Source: Sinonovacula constricta (Eukaryota > Mollusca > Bivalvia > Cardiida > Solecurtidae). From it: 64,000 nt of DNA. The position numbers were made by a program, and so were the translations under genes. Within the stretch, counting starts at the first letter, position 1; each line of letters starts with the position of its first letter. Positions 23,399 to 34,800 of this stretch are shown piece by piece. The notes beneath the pieces are model-generated. The model ran no database searches. It had not been told where the DNA came from and saw only the letters and a list, made by a program, of their open reading frames with translations. The stretch lies in NCBI GenBank assembly GCA_007844125.1, contig CM017558.1:42521269-42585268 (forward strand). Reading direction: 5' to 3'.

Positions 23399-26300
23399 GT
23401 TTGTCTCCATTTCTTTATTTTTGTGCCGAAAGTGATATTCAATTTTTCGTCAGAATAAATCATTCTTGAAAATAATTGTCCTAAAGATACTGTAAAAATT
23501 TAAATGTGTTGCTATATTGTTACAATTTTAAACCAATTGGAAATTCGTCCTTTTGTCACTCTGTTCCATTCCCTATCGTAATTATCATGGTACAATTTTC
23601 TGGCTAAGCGAAATCCGAAGTCCATTGAGGCAGTTTGCAAGCGTAAACTATTTAAGATATTACACATTTTTAAATGAACTGTGCCAACAAAGTTGTCTCT
23701 CACGACCTGCTTAATAATGAAGTAATAATTATTATAGGATGACTTGGACATGGTAAAGCTCATTAATATAAAAAAATGGACGAGATCAAAATGGGGTACA
23801 CTTAAAGGGTACTGGAGGTTTCGGTAAATGACAGTTTCGGTAAATTGATGTTTCTGCACTAAAATGTTTGGAGGTTTCGGTAAATTTGAGAGAGGTTTCG
23901 GTAAATGTGTATGAATGCAATTAACACCTGCTGCAAACATGTGCCGATGGTAATTATGTGTTTGAAGTGGTCTCGGTTTCACTATTGTCATAGAGTTAAG
24001 CGTTTATATTGATGGAGTTCATTGAAGAAAACACACAATAACATGAAACATTGATTTTATTTACGATTATTTCAAAACAAATATAATAAAGTACATTCAG
24101 AATTCAGTTCAGAAAACATAAAACGGAATAATACACGAAAATAATCAAAAGCAAATATTTGATACGGTAAAAAGCAAATAGTGACGAATACACAAAACAA
24201 CATATATATATATATATGTACAGAAAAATAATAAAATATATACACCTTTGTGGAGTTAAAGAAGAAGCAACACAGATTCAAAAATTTATTTGATAATGAA
24301 TGTGAATACATGTATACAAACATGCATACAAGTTACGTTTTTGTTGCACAAGATGCACAGATTTTGCTCCATGCTTAGAGAACAAACCGAATGCTAAGTG
24401 GACAGTTCAGTGGACATATTATACATTGAACTATCTTGAGATTATTCACTCGAACAAACACAAAAGTCTTTATTGGATTAAAGCTTGTCAAACATACACG
24501 CAAACATAATTAACATTCCAGTTAGCACGTTTCCACTAACACACGCTCTCAACTTGCAAACAATTAAAGGAACACACACTTTCAATCAACATAACTAATC
24601 AAGTCAATCAATTAAGGTTACTATGTGTTTGGATAGTATATTACACAAACACACACACATATAAATAAATATATATATAAATAACAATACTTTTAATTCA
24701 TTTCTATTTTATTTCAACAAGTTTATGAACAAAAAAATAAAAATACATTAATCCAATATACAGTATACAAATTACAGACATAGCTTTATAATGCAAATAT
24801 ATTATCATAACACGTCGACAAAGTATCATTTCTACATAATCATTATGTTATAAATATTGATTATTATATTATATACGTTTTAACATTAGTAAGTTCTTAA
24901 TTTCCATTTAGATATATTTAGACTAAAAATCCGTATATACTTAAATAAAGAACCTGCAAAATACACACGGCAAATATATTTTACGGTGATAATGTATCAT
25001 TTTTTTATATTTATTATCTTATAAATATCGAATACATATCTGTTTATTATTATCTTTCACTTATTTATATCGATTTACATCTTTACCGAAACCTCCCACA
25101 AATTTACCGAAACCTCCAAACATTTTGCGCAGAAACATCAATTTACCGAAACTGTCATTTACCGAAACCTCCATAAACCCACTTAAAAATGGACAACTAA
25201 TTCCATACATGCTAGATATAATGGGGCAACTAATTAATCTTTTGATGGGTCTTTTCTTCCAATTATTGAAATTCCTTTACTTCTTATCTGTTTGATAAAT
25301 TCGTTTTTGTTGTTGTTTTTTCTTATGTTTATTATATATGCCATTTGTTCATATTTTCCGGGGGTCTATCACATACATTTAACTGTGCCGACCTAAATTC
25401 TTATTCTATTTTTGTTTCTCAATAGTTATCATGACAAGAAACCATGCTGAAAAATGTACAATGGATAAAAACATGAAAAAAATCTTGTATGCATGCTTAT
25501 CTTACTTCTCTGAGTTGACAGCGGTCTTCTAAATCAAACAGACGCTTTCTCATAAATTTGGGACTTTTGATTGTATGGCAGGTGTTGCCATTGGAAATCA
25601 CGTGACTTATTTTTCCATACTGCAATCAATTAGCTACGACTATTTATAACGTCAGGTGTGAATCAAGTTATGGATTTAGCACCATTGTCTGGATCAAAAG
25701 AACATTTTCAATATAATAAGATTTTTTTATGACAATCAAAATTATTTATAATAAATTTGAACATTGGATAATATTTACCTGCTTGGACCGTATGTTTTTG
25801 GTCAAATAAATAGTATTAGCGTTCTTGTCATAGTTGGGTAGTATTTCAGACAGATCGCACGAGCGCGCATTCCGTATATTTTATGACAGCATGAATTTAT
25901 GAGAAAACCTGAAAATATTATTCATCTCCTAGAACATACAATCATTATAAACACAATGTCATTAATTTAAGTTAAATTAACATTTAATTGAAATGACTAA
26001 GAAATTTGAGAGATAATAAAATAAAATACATAATGTGCTCTTTTGCTCCTCAGAAATAAATGCTGATGTAAACTTTTTCAGAAATTGCAATTTTATCTTA
26101 CTGAAGTTATTCATAAATAAAAATAATCACCAATTAACTTGCCAAGGGACAACTTCTTCCATTTGTATTGTATTGTAATGTATTGTAGTATTACATGGAT
26201 GCAGTGAAGATGGGGACAGGTGAACTATGTTACAAGTGTTACATGGTGTATGTTTGTTTTGGACCAGTTTTATGTGTTCTGAGCTTAATGGCCAGACATT

Positions 26301-29300
26301 ACTTTGAAAAGGCTGTGAAAGACTTTTCTATCTCGAATCTAATGCAAAACTATTGTATCTGCAATTAATATGCAATAAAATGTATTTAACAAGGAATTTG
26401 AGAAACAGTTATCTTTATATGTGAAAGGAAAATAAAACCATTGTTTTATTGTGATACAAGGTCAGAATTTCTTTTTTCATGATTTTAAATTTAATTCGGT
26501 CCTGTAGTAAACTAGTTAGCTAAAGTCCAATTACTTTATCACAATTGGTGACCTAAGCTTAGAAAGCTTTACCTAGAATGGGAATCACTCCCACAAGCTT
26601 TCTCTGAAGTCTGCTGATTCACTATGGAGGTTATCTTAAGAGTTTGGCTTATATGTTAACAGTGTGTGTGAATCAGTGTTTTTGATGGTATCTTGTTTTA
26701 ATGTTTATTTTAGGTCATTTCACTATTCAAGTTGTTGCATCGAACAAGTCAGAAAGTCTTCAATGAGGACCACAGAGCCATTGCAGGTACAAAGTGTATT
26801 CATAACATTCTAGATGCTTGCTTTAAGGAGATCTGGTTGTTGTTTTCTCTCGAAAATATGTAAAGTGGATGGCAGACATGTTTTGTTTTTGTTTTTGTTT
26901 TTTTTTCATTTTTGAAATACATTGCAGTGACCAGTTATAATCATTATAGTGCCGACCGTCTATTTGGTGAAGGAAGACCTTAGACAAATGTCTGGGTAGA
27001 ACCACCAGCGTAACCGCATGTCAGCTGTAAGACCTTCCCACATTAAGTCCTTCGTGCCGGCCGGGACTCAAACCCACTCGGTGGGAGGCTTAGCAGTCAT
27101 AGGAATTACAAATAAACAACTTTACCACTATGCCATGGACGCCCCTGGTTGGCCTACAATATCATCTGTATTACTGACTTGATATTTGTTATTTTTATTT
27201 TTGTATAGATTAAAAAAATAGAAATTTATTTTTCTGTTAAGCACCACATCACTGTATCTATTTACTCAGGTATGTTTTTGTTTGCATGTAGTGCCAAATT
27301 AATGTGTGGCTTCTTTTTCTTCAGCTGCTAAAGAGAAGATTGATACAGAATTTAGAAAACATCTAAATGAAAAAGATCCTGACAAAGTCGAAGAGGTACA
27401 ATTTTTATTTTTATTTTGTTCATTTCCTCTTGATCATAAAATGAGCACATAATAATCAAAGATCAAAGTAACTTTTCAATTTGTTTAAAAAAAAACCATT
27501 CTAATGCTGCATTTTTATAGTGAGAAAAAAGGGATTGATGAAATTCATCTCATATTTTGACTTTTTGAGACTCCCCTGATGGGTTAAAATTGCAGTGTGT
27601 TATCTCCCTTCGTGATTGGGTTTTTGATACATGCCTAATGTTGAAATATTGCATACTATTGTTTTCGAACTTGTGAAACCCTTCCAACTTCATCATGCAT
27701 ATTTCATGGAAGAACCTGCATGTTTATTAAGTAATAGTGCATGAGCATGATGATATAGAAAGCAGATAAGACACACCTTCAAGCAAAATATTAAATTAAA
27801 TCCATTCATTTTGAAAATCAAGACAAGTGTACTATTCAAGGCTTTTAATCTAAAATATAGTTACCTCCCCTAGAGTTCTGTCTTTAAGCTTTCTTTTTTT
27901 TAATAATACTGGTTATGTTTTCTAATCAAATTTAAAAGAAAATATTTTATGATAGGACTATGTTTGAGAATAGTATTTTATCAAAACTTGGACAACACTA
28001 ACTGCCTTAAACTTACCGGGATAATAATCCACATGGTTGATCCATCACTGAATATAGATAGTTTCCATGTGATGTCATAGGCCCTGATAAGACAGTTTAA
28101 GGCAGCCCTCTTTGAAGACAGAAGCTAATGCCGGCCGAAATCTGGAAATATGTGTTGTATTCAACTCACCACTGTGTTTTTATTTTTCAGTCTTCTCCTA
28201 AATTTGATATAAAATTAAACAGCTTTTTGAAGTATTTTAAATATCAGAACTATATTTTGATAGTTTAAAAGGTAAAAAAATACTATTAAAAAAGATACAC
28301 AGTTCATTTTGTTAAAGAATGAGCCAATAATTTTATTTATTTCTGTCTGTTAATTCTTTGTGCATTTATCAGTTTTAAAATATTGTATTATAAAAATATG
28401 AATTTCAAGAGCTTTCCAGTGGTGTACAGCTTTTAATTATTGTGCCACAAATAAAGAAATTACAAGAAAATAAAATTAACACTTTTATACAATTCATTTG
28501 AAAATCCCTTGAAGTTACCATCAAAGATGGCTGCCAAGATAAGGAATCTCCACTAATGTGGAAACTATCTATTACCACTGGGTGTGGTTTCATGTCATGT
28601 GATTGTGGTATTCTTCCCTAGTAAAAGAAGTGCCATATCTGCAGCTGAGCAACACCTTTAGTTGATTGAAGGTTGTCAGAAACCCAACACTAGGCGGCAC
28701 CCATGGCGTAGTGGTAGAGGCAACGATTTGTTACTCTTTTGACTGCTAAGCCTTTCACCCCGTGGGTTTGAGTCCTAATCGGGCAAAGGACTTAATTTGG
28801 GAAGGTCTTCCAGCTGTGTCTCAGTGTACCAGTGGTTCTACCCAGACATTTGTCTGAGGGTCTTCCTCCAGCAAATAGCTGGATGTCGCTATAATGATCA
28901 TAATTGATTGCTGCAATATATTCCAAAATAAAATACAATGAAAAAATCAGAAACCCAACAAACGACCAAACATATGCATTAAATGCATTAGTGTGCAAGC
29001 TGGAGAGAATGTTTATATTAAAGACATACAGCACATTGTTTTACCTTATTTATAACAGATTTGTATAGTCTGAGGTTTAACATTAATACTAAATGATTTA
29101 TTAAATGATAAAATTCACAAGCTGTAAATATAAAGAAGAAAGAAAAACACAAAAATGTAATAAAACGCAATAATAAAAATAACATGAATTTTGTAGGATT
29201 TGAACAGGGACCTTTGAATGGCAGTCCATTGCTCTACTGACAGCACCAAGACGTCTTTTGTACATTCAAGTTTTATGTAGTTTCATTATATACTTTGATC

Positions 29301-30594
29301 CCTTTACATTTTAATTTAACATAACATACGTTATGAATTTTACATGTTTTAAATGATGTTTATCAGTTTATTTGGATAAAAGTCAGACAGGTCAGGGGTC
29401 AATTATTATTCCTTTGGTCATTCTTCTGTACCAGTTGCTTCTTGTTTTAAGCTGTTTTGTACCATTCATTTTAATTTCCAGAGCTATGGCCTGAATATAG
29501 ATAATTGACAAAACCCAGATTAAACCTTAATAAATAAGGCGATTTTGGTTTGCAATTAACTGATAGTATACATGTACTTAAAAAGAATCCATGTGCAAGT
29601 CTTAGCCTTAATCCAGAGGAATATGGCCTGAGACAGAATGATTGTCTTAAGTTTCTTGTATATAAGTGTGCACCCACAACTTAAAGATTAAAATACAAAC
29701 AGAGAATCAAGTGTGCACAATAATTGAGCAATCACATTATTAGACTCATGCTCCACAGAACTTTTTATAGAACAATGGTGGTGCCATAAGGATGTATATG
29801 TTGAATATGCAAATTTAGACTTAATAACTATGAACAAATTTTGAGAATTTCTTGTAAATTTCTCAAGTCAGGATGTGCATGTGTGTTATTTTTCCGCCTT
29901 TAACTTATGTCTTTAATTATATCTTCCTACCAAATGTTACCATGTGTTGTCTTCCATTTGTTCTAGCTCTTAAAAGTTGGCCTTGAGGCAGAGGAGGCCC
30001 TCAGGACTATGGTAATTCAAGCCAGGCTGGATGAACAGAAAGGCGTCTATGGTATGTATAACACCAAGTTCTGGGAGCCCATGGTTTAGTTGTTTAGAGT
30101 TGTGACTTGTTACACCTCAGCCACCACTGCCTGTGCATTGATGTCCTCTTGTATAAACTGTCATATGGGAAGGTTTTTTCATCTGGCCTGCAGTGCACTG
30201 TTGCTTTTGTTCTACCCAGGCATATGTCATGGTCTTCCTCCAGACAATATAGCCAGACATTGCTTAAATTGTTATAATTATATCACTACAATGTTTGTCA
30301 AAAACAAAACAAAGGAACCTTAAGTATTCCCATGATCAAAGTGTTTGTGTAACTTATTTTCCTCCTCTTTTACAGCTCAGGGCCTCATTACATCATTATG
30401 TTGTAATTTACTATTAACCTACCCAGTTACATCCTCATAAATCTTGCATCCAGTGTCTTCTCTCCTTCGTTCCAGTTGCCAAGATTACTAAGGACACACA
30501 TATGGAGAAGAATGTACCATTTGATCCAAATGCCAAAATACCTGAACCAAAACGAAGAGGGAGGAAGACAAAATGTGATGAGACACCATCTTGA
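23369..30594 (+). CDS. LYRM7: LYRM7 / MZM1-like complex III assembly factor, 5 exons, 125 aa (join)
   Basis: Exons 23369-23398, 26714-26786, 27325-27395, 29967-30051 and 30476-30594; all introns GT/AG, phases 0, 1, 0, 1, total 378 nt with stop. The N-terminus reads SRQKVISLFKLLHRTSQKVF, the LYR-family signature with the same LFK..HRT spacing as LYRM7. The helical middle (KEKIDTEFRKHLNEKDPDKV, then EEALRTMVIQARLDEQKG) and the near-C-terminal ENVP-like motif (EKNVPFDP) also match. LYRM7 acts in the mitochondrial matrix, where it holds the Rieske iron-sulfur protein before its insertion into complex III. This form is about 20 residues longer than human LYRM7 because of a basic tail (PEPKRRGRKTK). 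An in-frame TAA at 23321 precedes three consecutive in-frame ATGs; the first is used here. Confidence 0.9.
23512..23751 (-). CDS. Unrecognised 79-aa open frame opposite LYRM7 intron 1
   Basis: Reads from a Met (MSKSSYNNYYFII...) through a basic, mixed-composition C-terminal half (LARKLYHDNYDREWNRVTKG) to TAG. I do not recognise it and it may be chance. Its only notable feature is an amino-acid composition less AT-biased than other spurious frames nearby. A longer version of the frame runs into the transposon end and is certainly artificial. Confidence 0.12.
   Translation of the reverse strand: MSKSSYNNYYFIIKQVVRDNFVGTVHLKMCNILNSLRLQTASMDFGFRLARKLYHDNYDREWNRVTKGRISNWFKIVTI
23807..25179. mobile_element. 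Non-autonomous DNA transposon with ~100-bp inverted repeats and 8-bp TSD
   Basis: Ends are mirrored: left 23807-23910 and right 25082-25179 are inverted repeats starting GGGT and containing GGAGGTTTCGGTAAAT-type motifs four times at each end. An identical 8-bp direct repeat, CACTTAAA, flanks the element (23799-23806 and 25180-25187). The interior is about 1.17 kb, AT-rich, with no transposase-like ORF. An 8-bp target duplication is typical of hAT elements (also P and Merlin-like), but the terminal bases are not the usual hAT CAGGG, so the superfamily is open. It sits in LYRM7 intron 1. Confidence 0.85.
25188..26713 (+). other. 3' half of LYRM7 intron 1
   Basis: AT-rich, without exons. One TCACGTGA E-box palindrome at 25598-25605. 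A candidate ATG near 26,192 was tested and is out of phase with exon 2. Confidence 0.5.
26714..26786 (+). CDS. LYRM7: LYRM7 coding exon 2 (residues 11-35), LYR motif
   Basis: Acceptor TTATTTTAG, donor GTACAA. Encodes VISLFKLLHRTSQKVFNEDH, the first helix with the LYR-type tripeptide (LFK here) and the invariant downstream Phe. Confidence 0.92.
26915..27147 (-). mobile_element. SINE family A, nearly complete
   Basis: Minus strand: head with CATGGCATAGTGGTAAAG, decayed box B GGGTTTGAGTCCC, then body with GGTTCTACCCAGACATTTGT and TAAGGTCTTCCTTCACC, ending in a poly(A) tract (the T-run near 26,885-26,910). Confidence 0.8.
27325..27395 (+). CDS. LYRM7: LYRM7 coding exon 3 (residues 35-58)
   Basis: Acceptor TTCTTCAG, donor GTACAA. 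Second helix, AAKEKIDTEFRKHLNEKDPD. Confidence 0.92.
28002..28105. repeat. Short inverted repeat pair
   Basis: CTGCCTTAAACT at 28002-28013 and its exact reverse complement at 28094-28105. Could be the ends of a tiny MITE; too short to be sure. Confidence 0.35.
28690..28946 (+). mobile_element. Full-length SINE family A with 14-bp target duplication
   Basis: Flanked by identical TCAGAAACCCAACA at 28676-28689 and 28947-28960. The tRNA-like head has ATGGCGTAGTGGTAGAGGC and box B GGGTTTGAGTCC. The body carries GGTTCTACCCAGACATTTGT and GAGGGTCTTCCTCCAGC, with an A-rich tail. Best reference copy of the family in this window. Confidence 0.9.
29189..29265 (-). mobile_element. tRNA-like SINE head remnant
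   Basis: Reverse complement shows GTCAGTAGAGCAATGGACTG and a box B-like TGTTCAAATCC. No body is recognisable. Confidence 0.4.
29967..30051 (+). CDS. LYRM7: LYRM7 coding exon 4 (residues 59-87)
   Basis: Acceptor TTGTTCTAG, donor GTATGT. Third helix, LLKVGLEAEEALRTMVIQAR. The preceding intron is 2.6 kb and carries a full-length SINE. Confidence 0.92.
30075..30300 (+). mobile_element. SINE family A, decayed
   Basis: Order of landmarks as in the 28,690 copy (CATGGTTTAGTTGTTTAGAG, TTCTACCCAGGCATATGTCA, GGTCTTCCTCCAGACAATAT), with many substitutions and no intact box B. It fills most of the last LYRM7 intron. Confidence 0.65.
30476..30594 (+). CDS. LYRM7: LYRM7 coding exon 5 (residues 87-125 and stop)
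   Basis: Acceptor TCGTTCCAG; stop TGA at 30592-30594. Contains the conserved NVPF motif and then a lysine/arginine-rich extension not found in the human protein. Confidence 0.9.
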
Positions 30595-30798
30595 TGAGAA
30601 GGCAAAACTATTTTAGGTTGCAAAGTTAGGTTTGATAAACTCTATGTCCATGAATGCTGCTGCTACATTTCATGCATAGATTCGGACTTGGAGAAACACC
30701 TGTGTTCAATTGATATAGTGAGATTTTCAAAGAGCTTTGGACTTTTTGTTTTATTTTCTGTTTTGAATAGAGCCTGATATTATCTATGAATGGAGAAA

Positions 30799-30804
30799 AA
30801 TAAA
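30799..30804 (+). terminator. LYRM7: LYRM7 polyadenylation signal
   Basis: Canonical AATAAA 205 bp after the stop codon, with GT-rich sequence downstream (TTTGTGTACTGTT). It is the only AATAAA in the 3' UTR. Confidence 0.75.
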
Positions 30805-30829
30805 TATTTGTGTACTGTTATTGAAAACA

Positions 30830-31400
30830 GTCATTGTTAAAGCTACATGTATCTTTTGAGTTTGTTGTTTATTAAATGAGAATGTCTTTAATTTAAATTG
30901 GGCTAAATACTTTCATCTGGTACTCTCCCTAAATTTCTCTCTCAGTCTTTTGTATCTCTTCTGCCTATCTCTCATTGAGAAATGCACTAGCAGTCCACTT
31001 TCTGCAGCATCAGACTAAGGACCTTGAATTATTGACATGATGTATTTGTTAACTCTTCTCTTGCTAAGCACACAGTGATCAGGCTGAGGTAAACAGTGTA
31101 GATTCAGATTTACCACCGCCAACCCAGAGCTGTCTGACAGAAACTACACTATTTGCTGCTACACCTCTGTTAATAAATGCAACAAAATCAAAAGATAATA
31201 AACAAGAATCTAGTATGATCCGTTTACAAAAAAAGGCTTAGGGTTTATTACCAATATTAAGTACTTTAATTAGTTGCTACTACATTTTTGCATAGGTAAT
31301 AAAAGATATAATGATAAAAGTCTGAGCAGCTGATAATGTATCCTGATAAGATAGTTCCCAGCAAGAGCTAGCTGAATCAGATCATAGTTCAAACATTCAC
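30830..31400. other. Spacer between LYRM7 and the minisatellite
   Basis: No gene. Holds a dispersed relative of the 92-bp satellite at about 31,080-31,175 (GTGTAGATTCAGAT, GAGCTGTCTGACAG, CACTATTTGCTGCT). Confidence 0.5.
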
Positions 31401-34039
31401 AATACAGTTAACACTGACATTTGCGTAACAATACAGTCAACACTGACGTGTGTAATAATACAGTTAACACTGACATGTGTGTAATGATACAGTCAACACT
31501 GACACATGTGTAATGATACAGTCAACACTGACATGTGTGTAACAATACATTCAACACTGACATGTGTGTATCGATACAGTCAACACTGACATGTGTGTAA
31601 CAATACATTCAACACTGACATGTGTGTAATGATACAGTCAACACTGACATGTGTGTAATGATACAGTCAACACTGACATGTGTGTAACAATACATTCAAC
31701 ACTGACATGTGTGTAAACAATACAGTCAACACTGACATGTGTGTAACAATACAGTCAACACTGACATGTGTGTAAACAATACAGTCAACACTGACATGGG
31801 TGTAATGATACAGTCAACACTGACATGTGTGTAACAATACATTCAACACTGACATGTGTGTAACAATAAATTCAACACTGACATGTGTGTAAACAATACA
31901 TTCAACACTGACATGTGTGTAAACAATACATTCAACACTGTCATGTGTGTAACAATACAGTCAACACTGACATGTGTGTAACAATACAGTCAACACTGAC
32001 ATGTGTGTAACAATACATTCAACACTGACATGTGTGTAAACAATACATTCAACACTGACGTGTGTAATCAATACAGTCAACACTGACATGGGTGTAATGA
32101 TACATTCAACACTGACATGTGTGTAATGATACAGTCAACACTGATATGTCTGTAATGATACAGTCAACACTGATATGTCTGTAATGATACAGTCAACACT
32201 GACATGTGTGTAATGATACAGTCAACACTGACATGTGTGGAATGATAAAGCCAACACTGACATGTGTGTAATGATACAGTCAACACTGACATGTGTGTAA
32301 TGATACAGTCAACACTGACATGTGTGTAATGATACAGTCAACACTGATATGTCTGTAATGATACAGTCAACACTGATATGTCTGTAATAATACAGTCAAC
32401 ACTGACATGTGTGTAACAATACAGTCAACACTGACATGTGTGTAACAATACAGTCAACACTGACATGTGTGTAACAATTCAGTAAACACTGACATGTGTG
32501 TAATGATACAGTCAACACTGACATGTGTGTAACAATACAGTCAACACTGACATGTGTGTAATGATACAGTCAACACTGATATGTCTGTAATGATACAGTC
32601 AACACTGATATGTCTGTAATGATACAGTCAACACTGACATGTGTGTAACAATACAGTTAACACTGACATGTGTAACAATACAGTCAACACTGACATGTGT
32701 GTAATGATACAGTCAACACTGACATGTGTGTAACAATACAGTTAACACTGACATGTGTAACAATACAGTCAACACTGACATGTGTGTAATGATACAGTCA
32801 ACACTGATGTGTGTAACAATACAGTCAACACTGACATGTGTGTAATGATACAGTCAACACTGACATGTGTGTAACAATACAGTTAGAACTGACATGTGTA
32901 ACAATACAGTCAACACTGGCACATGAGTAATGAATGATACAGTTAACACTGCCATGTCTTTAATGGTACAGTCAACACTTACATGTGTATCAATACAGTC
33001 AACAGTGATGTCTTTGTAATGATTCAGTCAACACTGACTTGTGTAGCAATACAGTCAACACACTGATGTGTGTAACGGTACAGTCAACACTGTCATGTAT
33101 CAATACAATCAACATGGAAATATGTGTGACGATACAGTCAACACTGGCATGTGGGTATTAATACAGTCAACACTTACTTGTGTGAAATAATAGATAACAC
33201 TGACTTGTGTAACAATACAATCAACACTGTCAATGTGAAAAAGTACAGTCAACACTTACGTTTGTGTAACAATACAGTCAGCACTGACGTTTGTATAACA
33301 ATACAGTCAACACTGTTGCGTGTGTAACAATACAGTCAACAGTGACATGTGTGTAACTATCCAGTCAACACTGATATGTGTGTAATGATACAGTCAACAC
33401 TGACGTGTGAGAAATGATACAGTAAACATTGACGTGTGTAACGGTACAGTCAACACTGACATTTGTGTAACATTACAGTCAACACTGTTGCGTGTGTAAC
33501 TATACAGTCAACACTGACATGTGTGTAACGATACAGTCAGCTCTGACATGTGTGAAATGATACAGTCAACACTGACATGTGTGTAATGATACAGTCAGCT
33601 CTAACATGTGTGAAATGATACAGTCAACACTGACATGTGTGTAATGATACATTCAACACTGACATGTGTGTAAAGAATACAGTCAACACTGTTGTGTGTG
33701 TAACAATACAGTCAACACTGTTGTGTGTGTAACAATACAGTCAACACTGACTAGTGTACACGTATTGATACAATCAACACTGACATGTGTGTAACAGTAC
33801 AGTCAACACTGACATGTGTAACGATACAGTCAACACTCACATGTGTAACGATACAGTCAACACTGTTGTGTGTGTAACAATACAGTCAACACTGACTAGT
33901 GTACACGTATTGATACAATCAACACTGACATGTGTGTAACAGTACAGTCAACACTGACATGTGTGTAACAATACAGTCAACACTGACACATGTGTAATGA
34001 ATGATACAGTCAGCACTGACATGTTGGTAATGGTACAGT

Positions 34040-34800
34040 CAGCACTGACACGTGTATAACGATACAGTCAACGCTGACATGTGTAATGATACAGTCAACA
34101 CTGACATGTGTATAACGATACAGTCAACACTGACATGTGTAATGATACAGTCAACACTGACATGTGTATAACGATACAGTCAACGCTGACATGTGTAATG
34201 ATACAGTCAACACTGACATGTGTATAACGATACAGTCAACGCTGACATGTGTAATGATACAGTCAACGCTGACATGTGTAATGATACAGTCAACGCTGAC
34301 ATGTGTAACAATACAGTCAACACTGACATGTGTAACAATACAGTCAACACTGACATGTGTAACAATACAGTCAACACTGACTTGTGTAATGATACAGTCA
34401 ACGCTGACATGTGTAACAATACAGTCAACACTGACATGTGTAACAATACAGTCAAAACTGACATGTGTAACAATACAGTCAACACTGACATGTGTGTAAC
34501 AATACAGTCAACACTGTCACATGTGTAATGAATGATACAGTCAGCACTGACATGTTGGTAATGGTACAGTCAGCACTGACATGTGCAACAATACAATCAA
34601 CACTGATGTGTACGTAATGATACATTCAACACTGACCTGTGTAACAATACAGTCAACGCTGACATGTGTAATGATACAGTCAACACTGACATGTGTATAA
34701 CGATACAGTCAACGCTGACATGTGTAATGATACAGTCAACGCTGACATGTGTAACAATACAGTCAACACTGACATGTGTAACAATACAGTCAACACTGAT
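34040..34800. repeat. 27-bp unit sub-block of the minisatellite
   Basis: Here many units lack one GT step (GACATGTGTAATGAT instead of GACATGTGTGTAATGAT), giving 27 bp. This is divisible by three and so opens frames of about 100 codons on both strands. Confidence 0.8.

Noticed and set aside
23802..25186. piggyBac-type element with TTAA target sites
   Set aside because: TTAA does occur at both flanks, but it is part of a longer identical 8-bp repeat (CACTTAAA), which explains the flanks better.
26192..26213. Alternative LYRM7 first exon (ATG GAT GCA GTG...)
   Set aside because: Its donor leaves phase 1, while exon 2 needs phase 0. The exon at 23,369 fits both phase and family sequence.
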